Positions 63,823-64,000 of a stretch of 64,000 nucleotides of DNA are shown piece by piece. Position 1 is the first letter of the stretch. Each line of letters begins with the position of its first letter. Source of the stretch: Caryophanales bacterium UBA4682 (GTDB taxonomy: Bacteria > Bacillota_I > Bacilli_A > RFN20 > CAG-288). The notes beneath the pieces were generated by a model, which was given only the letters and a program-made list of their open reading frames with translations, was not told the DNA's origin and did not search any database. The stretch lies in the NCBI GenBank assembly GCA_002404995.1, contig DHKY01000015.1:9629-73628 (forward strand), in the 5' to 3' direction. The position numbers and the translations under genes were made by a program.

Positions 63823-63926
63823 AGACTGAGGCCGCCAGGCCAAGAGCTAGTCCTGGGGAATCAAGGTCAATCGGCCCCTTGAAATCCGGTGACTAACCGA
63901 CTAAACTAAGAATGAATTTTATTATT
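63823..63926 (+). ncRNA. Structured 3' region of unknown type
   Basis: Downstream of dus, several compact stems occur in series: CCAGG/CCTGG (about 63838-63857), TCAAGG/CCTTGA (about 63862-63884) and CGGT/ACCG (about 63889-63902). It could be the 3' UTR of dus, a small RNA or the leader of a gene beyond the window. I tested tRNA, SRP RNA and common riboswitch consensus by eye and none fits. Confidence 0.3.
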
Positions 63927-63983
63927 GCTGCAAGGTCTGAAAGTATGTCTAGGACATACCTGAGGATCATTGCAGCCTTTTTT
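63927..63983 (+). terminator. Composite terminator
   Basis: Outer stem GCTGCAA (63927-63933)/TTGCAGC (63970-63976) and inner hairpin GTATGTC (63943-63949)/GACATAC (63953-63959), followed by T6 (63978-63983). It probably ends the HD-DUF523-dus unit or the structured element before it. Confidence 0.75.
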
Positions 63984-64000
63984 AGTTTCACCCTGGCTTT

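Larger units (their letters stand above)
1..64000. other. Window-wide codon reassignment: AGG read as methionine
   Basis: At conserved positions of unrelated families AGG stands where Met is invariant, while AGA and CGN stand at conserved Arg. Examples: signal peptidase SGS-AGG (26985-26987), McrB-like DE-AGG-N (25037-25039), ABC signature SHG-AGG-KQ (22720-22722), response regulator F-AGG-DI-AGG-AGG-PG (36393-36407), tRNA-dihydrouridine synthase TE-AGG (62980-62982) and IK-AGG-R (63298-63300), GH3 A-AGG-LA-AGG-NRIG (39995-40012), VanZ DV-AGG-ID (15525-15527), DUF4143 NT-AGG-SLFESG (5018-5020). In the tRNA-dihydrouridine synthase gene I count 12 AGG against 3 internal ATG. TGA remains a stop (for example at 1203-1205 and in ATGA overlaps). 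From memory, AGG-to-Met is reported for a clade of uncultivated Bacilli. No tRNA gene lies in the window to confirm the decoding tRNA. Confidence 0.95.

Noticed and set aside
63823..63926. tRNA or known riboswitch downstream of dus
   Set aside because: The stems do not form a cloverleaf, and no T-loop, SRP, T-box, TPP, SAM or cobalamin consensus could be matched by eye.
1..64000. TGA as a Trp codon, as in mycoplasmas and relatives
   Set aside because: TGA ends many genes exactly at overlaps (ATGA, TGATG) and tryptophans in conserved motifs are TGG.
1..64000. CRISPR array or insertion sequence
   Set aside because: No regularly spaced identical repeats of 25-40 bp and no transposase gene were seen. 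The only exact short arrays are the three iterons near 4.5 kb.

Overview
ORGANISM AND CODE. The window looks like the chromosome of an uncultivated, gut-type, low-to-medium GC member of the Bacilli (Firmicutes). It has AGGAGG-type ribosome sites, sigma-70-like promoters, an Lgt-type enzyme, lipoproteins, SipW-class signal peptides, an AgrC/LytTR-type two-component pair and many orphan AAA/DUF4143 ATPases. The strongest global signal is a changed genetic code. AGG, read as arginine in the standard code, falls again and again where unrelated protein families have an invariant methionine: the SGSM box of signal peptidase, the DEMN box of McrB-like ATPases, the SHGMKQ box of ABC ATPases, the FMDIxMPG box of response regulators, and the TEM and VKMR boxes of tRNA-dihydrouridine synthase. 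CGN and AGA stay at conserved arginines, and TGA is a stop. From memory, AGG-to-Met reassignment has been reported by a computational screen (Shulgina and Eddy) in a clade of uncultivated Bacilli, so this window probably comes from that clade. Protein motifs below are given with AGG read as Met where stated.

LAYOUT. 0.4-2.8 kb (+): a tandemly duplicated two-gene cassette of unknown function, then a DUF4417 gene. 2.8-4.0 kb (-): small membrane protein and lgt. 4.6-7.4 kb (+): a DUF4143 ATPase behind three 23-bp iterons, then a decayed DUF4143 ATPase behind a 16-bp inverted repeat. 7.4-11.0 kb (-): a two-gene surface cassette (SipW-type protein plus large beta-rich secreted protein) whose first gene carries a G8 tract that puts it out of frame. 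11.1-12.3 kb (-): another DUF4143 ATPase. 12.7-17.2 kb (+): a VanZ-like protein split by a large Ig-like insertion, then a Wzy/O-antigen-ligase-like polymerase. A bidirectional terminator follows.

17.3-31.2 kb (-) is one long, tightly packed operon. In order of transcription it encodes five paralogous SipW-type exported proteins, a SipW/ER-type signal peptidase, a membrane-anchored McrB-like AAA+ ATPase, a DUF2357/McrC-like protein ending in a zinc ribbon, an ABC ATPase, its permease, a large beta-helix-like surface protein and a lipoprotein. I read it as a dedicated export and surface-assembly system coupled to an McrBC-type ATPase pair. This is the best candidate for an undescribed system here.

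31.4-34.0 kb (-): a small ORF and a second copy of the two-gene surface cassette, driven by a perfect consensus promoter. 34.5-36.6 kb (-): AgrC-like kinase and LytTR regulator. 36.8-40.9 kb (+): lipoprotein, doubly membrane-anchored permuted GH3-like protein and small membrane protein, behind a repeat-rich regulatory region. 40.9-45.5 kb: an AlbA_2-type regulator (-) and two ATPase_2/DUF234 proteins (+), one starting at ACG. 45.7-48.9 kb (-): a lipoprotein and a DUF4143 ATPase broken by one amber codon. 49.1-61.4 kb (-): a surface cluster of a single-pass membrane protein, two giant paralogous secreted proteins, a smaller secreted protein and a fused MacB-like ABC transporter. 61.7-63.8 kb (+): HD hydrolase, DUF523 and tRNA-dihydrouridine synthase, followed by a structured 3' region with a terminator. 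About half of the window encodes exported or surface-assembly proteins.
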